From contig JAICZO010000178.1 of NCBI GenBank assembly GCA_029057255.1, positions 1 to 6,062 of the forward strand: DNA of 6,062 nucleotides, given 5' to 3'. The notes below the pieces were generated by a model that was given only the letters and a program-made list of their open reading frames with translations, made no database searches and was not told where the DNA came from. This DNA comes from Muribaculaceae bacterium. Lineage in GTDB: Bacteria; Bacteroidota; Bacteroidia; Bacteroidales; Muribaculaceae. Made by a program: the position numbers and the translations under genes. This document shows positions 5,429-6,062 of the stretch, piece after piece (the stretch's first letter is position 1; each line of letters starts with the position of its first letter).

Positions 5429-6062
5429 GCGTTTTACCATCGCGATCGGGTGCATTGGCCTCGGAGGCTATCAGATTGGCCATCACCACGGCACGGGTGA
5501 TGTGGTCGCAGATATGGTCGGAGCCTATGAGCTTGTCGATACCGGCGTGCTCGAGCGATGCGCGCACGTTGGGCTTGACTCCCGAGAGCACGACATGGAT
5601 GCCGTCGCTCTGCGACGATTTGATGAGCAGCTCGAGGTTGTGCAGGGCTGTGGCATCGATGAATGACACCTTACGCATGCGGATGATACGGACGAGGGGC
5701 TTGTTCTGCATGGCGGAGCGCATGAGTTCGTCGAACTTTGTTGCGATGCCGAAGAAGAACGGGCCGTCGATTTCGTAGACGCTCACGCCTTTGGCTACGT
5801 TGAGCACTTCGTGGCTCGACAGGTCGGTGCCCTCTGCCACGTCAAGCTGCTCGGAGTAGACTTTGATTTCGGTGTTCTCCATGACGCGGCGCATGAAGAG
5901 CACCACAGCCAGGAGCAGACCTATCTCGATGGCGATAGTGAGGTCGAAGATGACTGTCAGGAAGAATGTCACCAGAAGCACCGATATATCGCTCTTGGGG
6001 GCGTGGAAGATGCCGATGATAGTACGCCAGCCGCTCATGTTGTAAGCCACTACCATAAGGAC
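5415..6062 (-). CDS. SulP-family anion transporter with C-terminal STAS domain, 5' part outside window
   Basis: Only the C-terminal 215 codons are present; the frame continues past the right edge (Leu and Val precede the first Met at 6056), and SulP proteins are usually about 550 residues. The segment LMVVAYNMSGWR belongs to the end of the transporter core. ISVLLVTFFLTVIFDLTIAI (24-43) and EIGLLLAVVLFMRRV (44-58) are the last membrane segments. A cytoplasmic STAS domain follows (about 90-195), with the conserved FIDATALHNLELL (132-144) in the place of the anti-sigma-antagonist phosphorylation loop. The family carries sulfate, bicarbonate or other anions across the inner membrane, coupled to sodium or protons; the substrate cannot be told from this part. 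A clear terminator follows, so it is not co-transcribed with the lipoprotein gene by default. Confidence 0.88.
   Translation of the reverse strand, partial: VLMVVAYNMSGWRTIIGIFHAPKSDISVLLVTFFLTVIFDLTIAIEIGLLLAVVLFMRRVMENTEIKVYSEQLDVAEGTDLSSHEVLNVAKGVSVYEIDGPFFFGIATKFDELMRSAMQNKPLVRIIRMRKVSFIDATALHNLELLIKSSQSDGIHVVLSGVKPNVRASLEHAGIDKLIGSDHICDHITRAVVMANLIASEANAPDRDGKTQSFK

Overview
The window looks like chromosomal DNA from a Bacteroidales bacterium with a fairly GC-rich genome, plausibly Muribaculaceae (family-level placement is inference). The reasons are a Bacteroidetes-type Wzi-like outer-membrane barrel, a short acidic lipoprotein of a kind common in Bacteroidales, start codons without Shine-Dalgarno sequences, and a promoter that matches the Bacteroidetes consensus TTTG-N19-TAnnTTTG exactly.

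Left two thirds (1-4739, plus strand): the distal part of a surface-polysaccharide operon. In order it holds the 3' part of a Wzi-family capsule-assembly barrel, a small lipocalin-like lipoprotein, a LegB-type NAD-dependent sugar-nucleotide 4,6-dehydratase, an ATP-grasp ligase of unknown substrate, and a NeuB/LegI-type nonulosonic acid synthase. Gaps are 4-bp overlaps (ATGA) or 2 to 14 bp, so the five genes are almost certainly co-transcribed. Together they point to synthesis of a legionaminic-acid-like sialic acid analogue and its display on the cell surface. The aminotransferase (LegC), the hydrolysing epimerase (LegG) and the CMP-transferase (LegF) are not in the window and must lie upstream or elsewhere.

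Middle (4740-5054): a convergent intergenic region with no gene. It holds two tandem copies of a roughly 69-bp GC-rich element with internal hairpins (REP/BIME-like), then two oppositely oriented hairpins that share a (TA)5 tract and probably act as back-to-back terminators.

Right third (5055-6062, minus strand): a 70-residue, very acidic Ala/Val/Glu-rich lipoprotein with highly biased codons, its own promoter and terminator, and upstream of it the C-terminal third of a SulP-family anion transporter with a STAS domain, cut by the window edge. The SulP terminator runs directly into the lipoprotein promoter: its T-tract supplies the -33 element. Several short perfect palindromes lie in this spacer.

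The less ordinary features are the ATP-grasp enzyme between legB and legI, the repeat pair, and the compact terminator/promoter arrangements.
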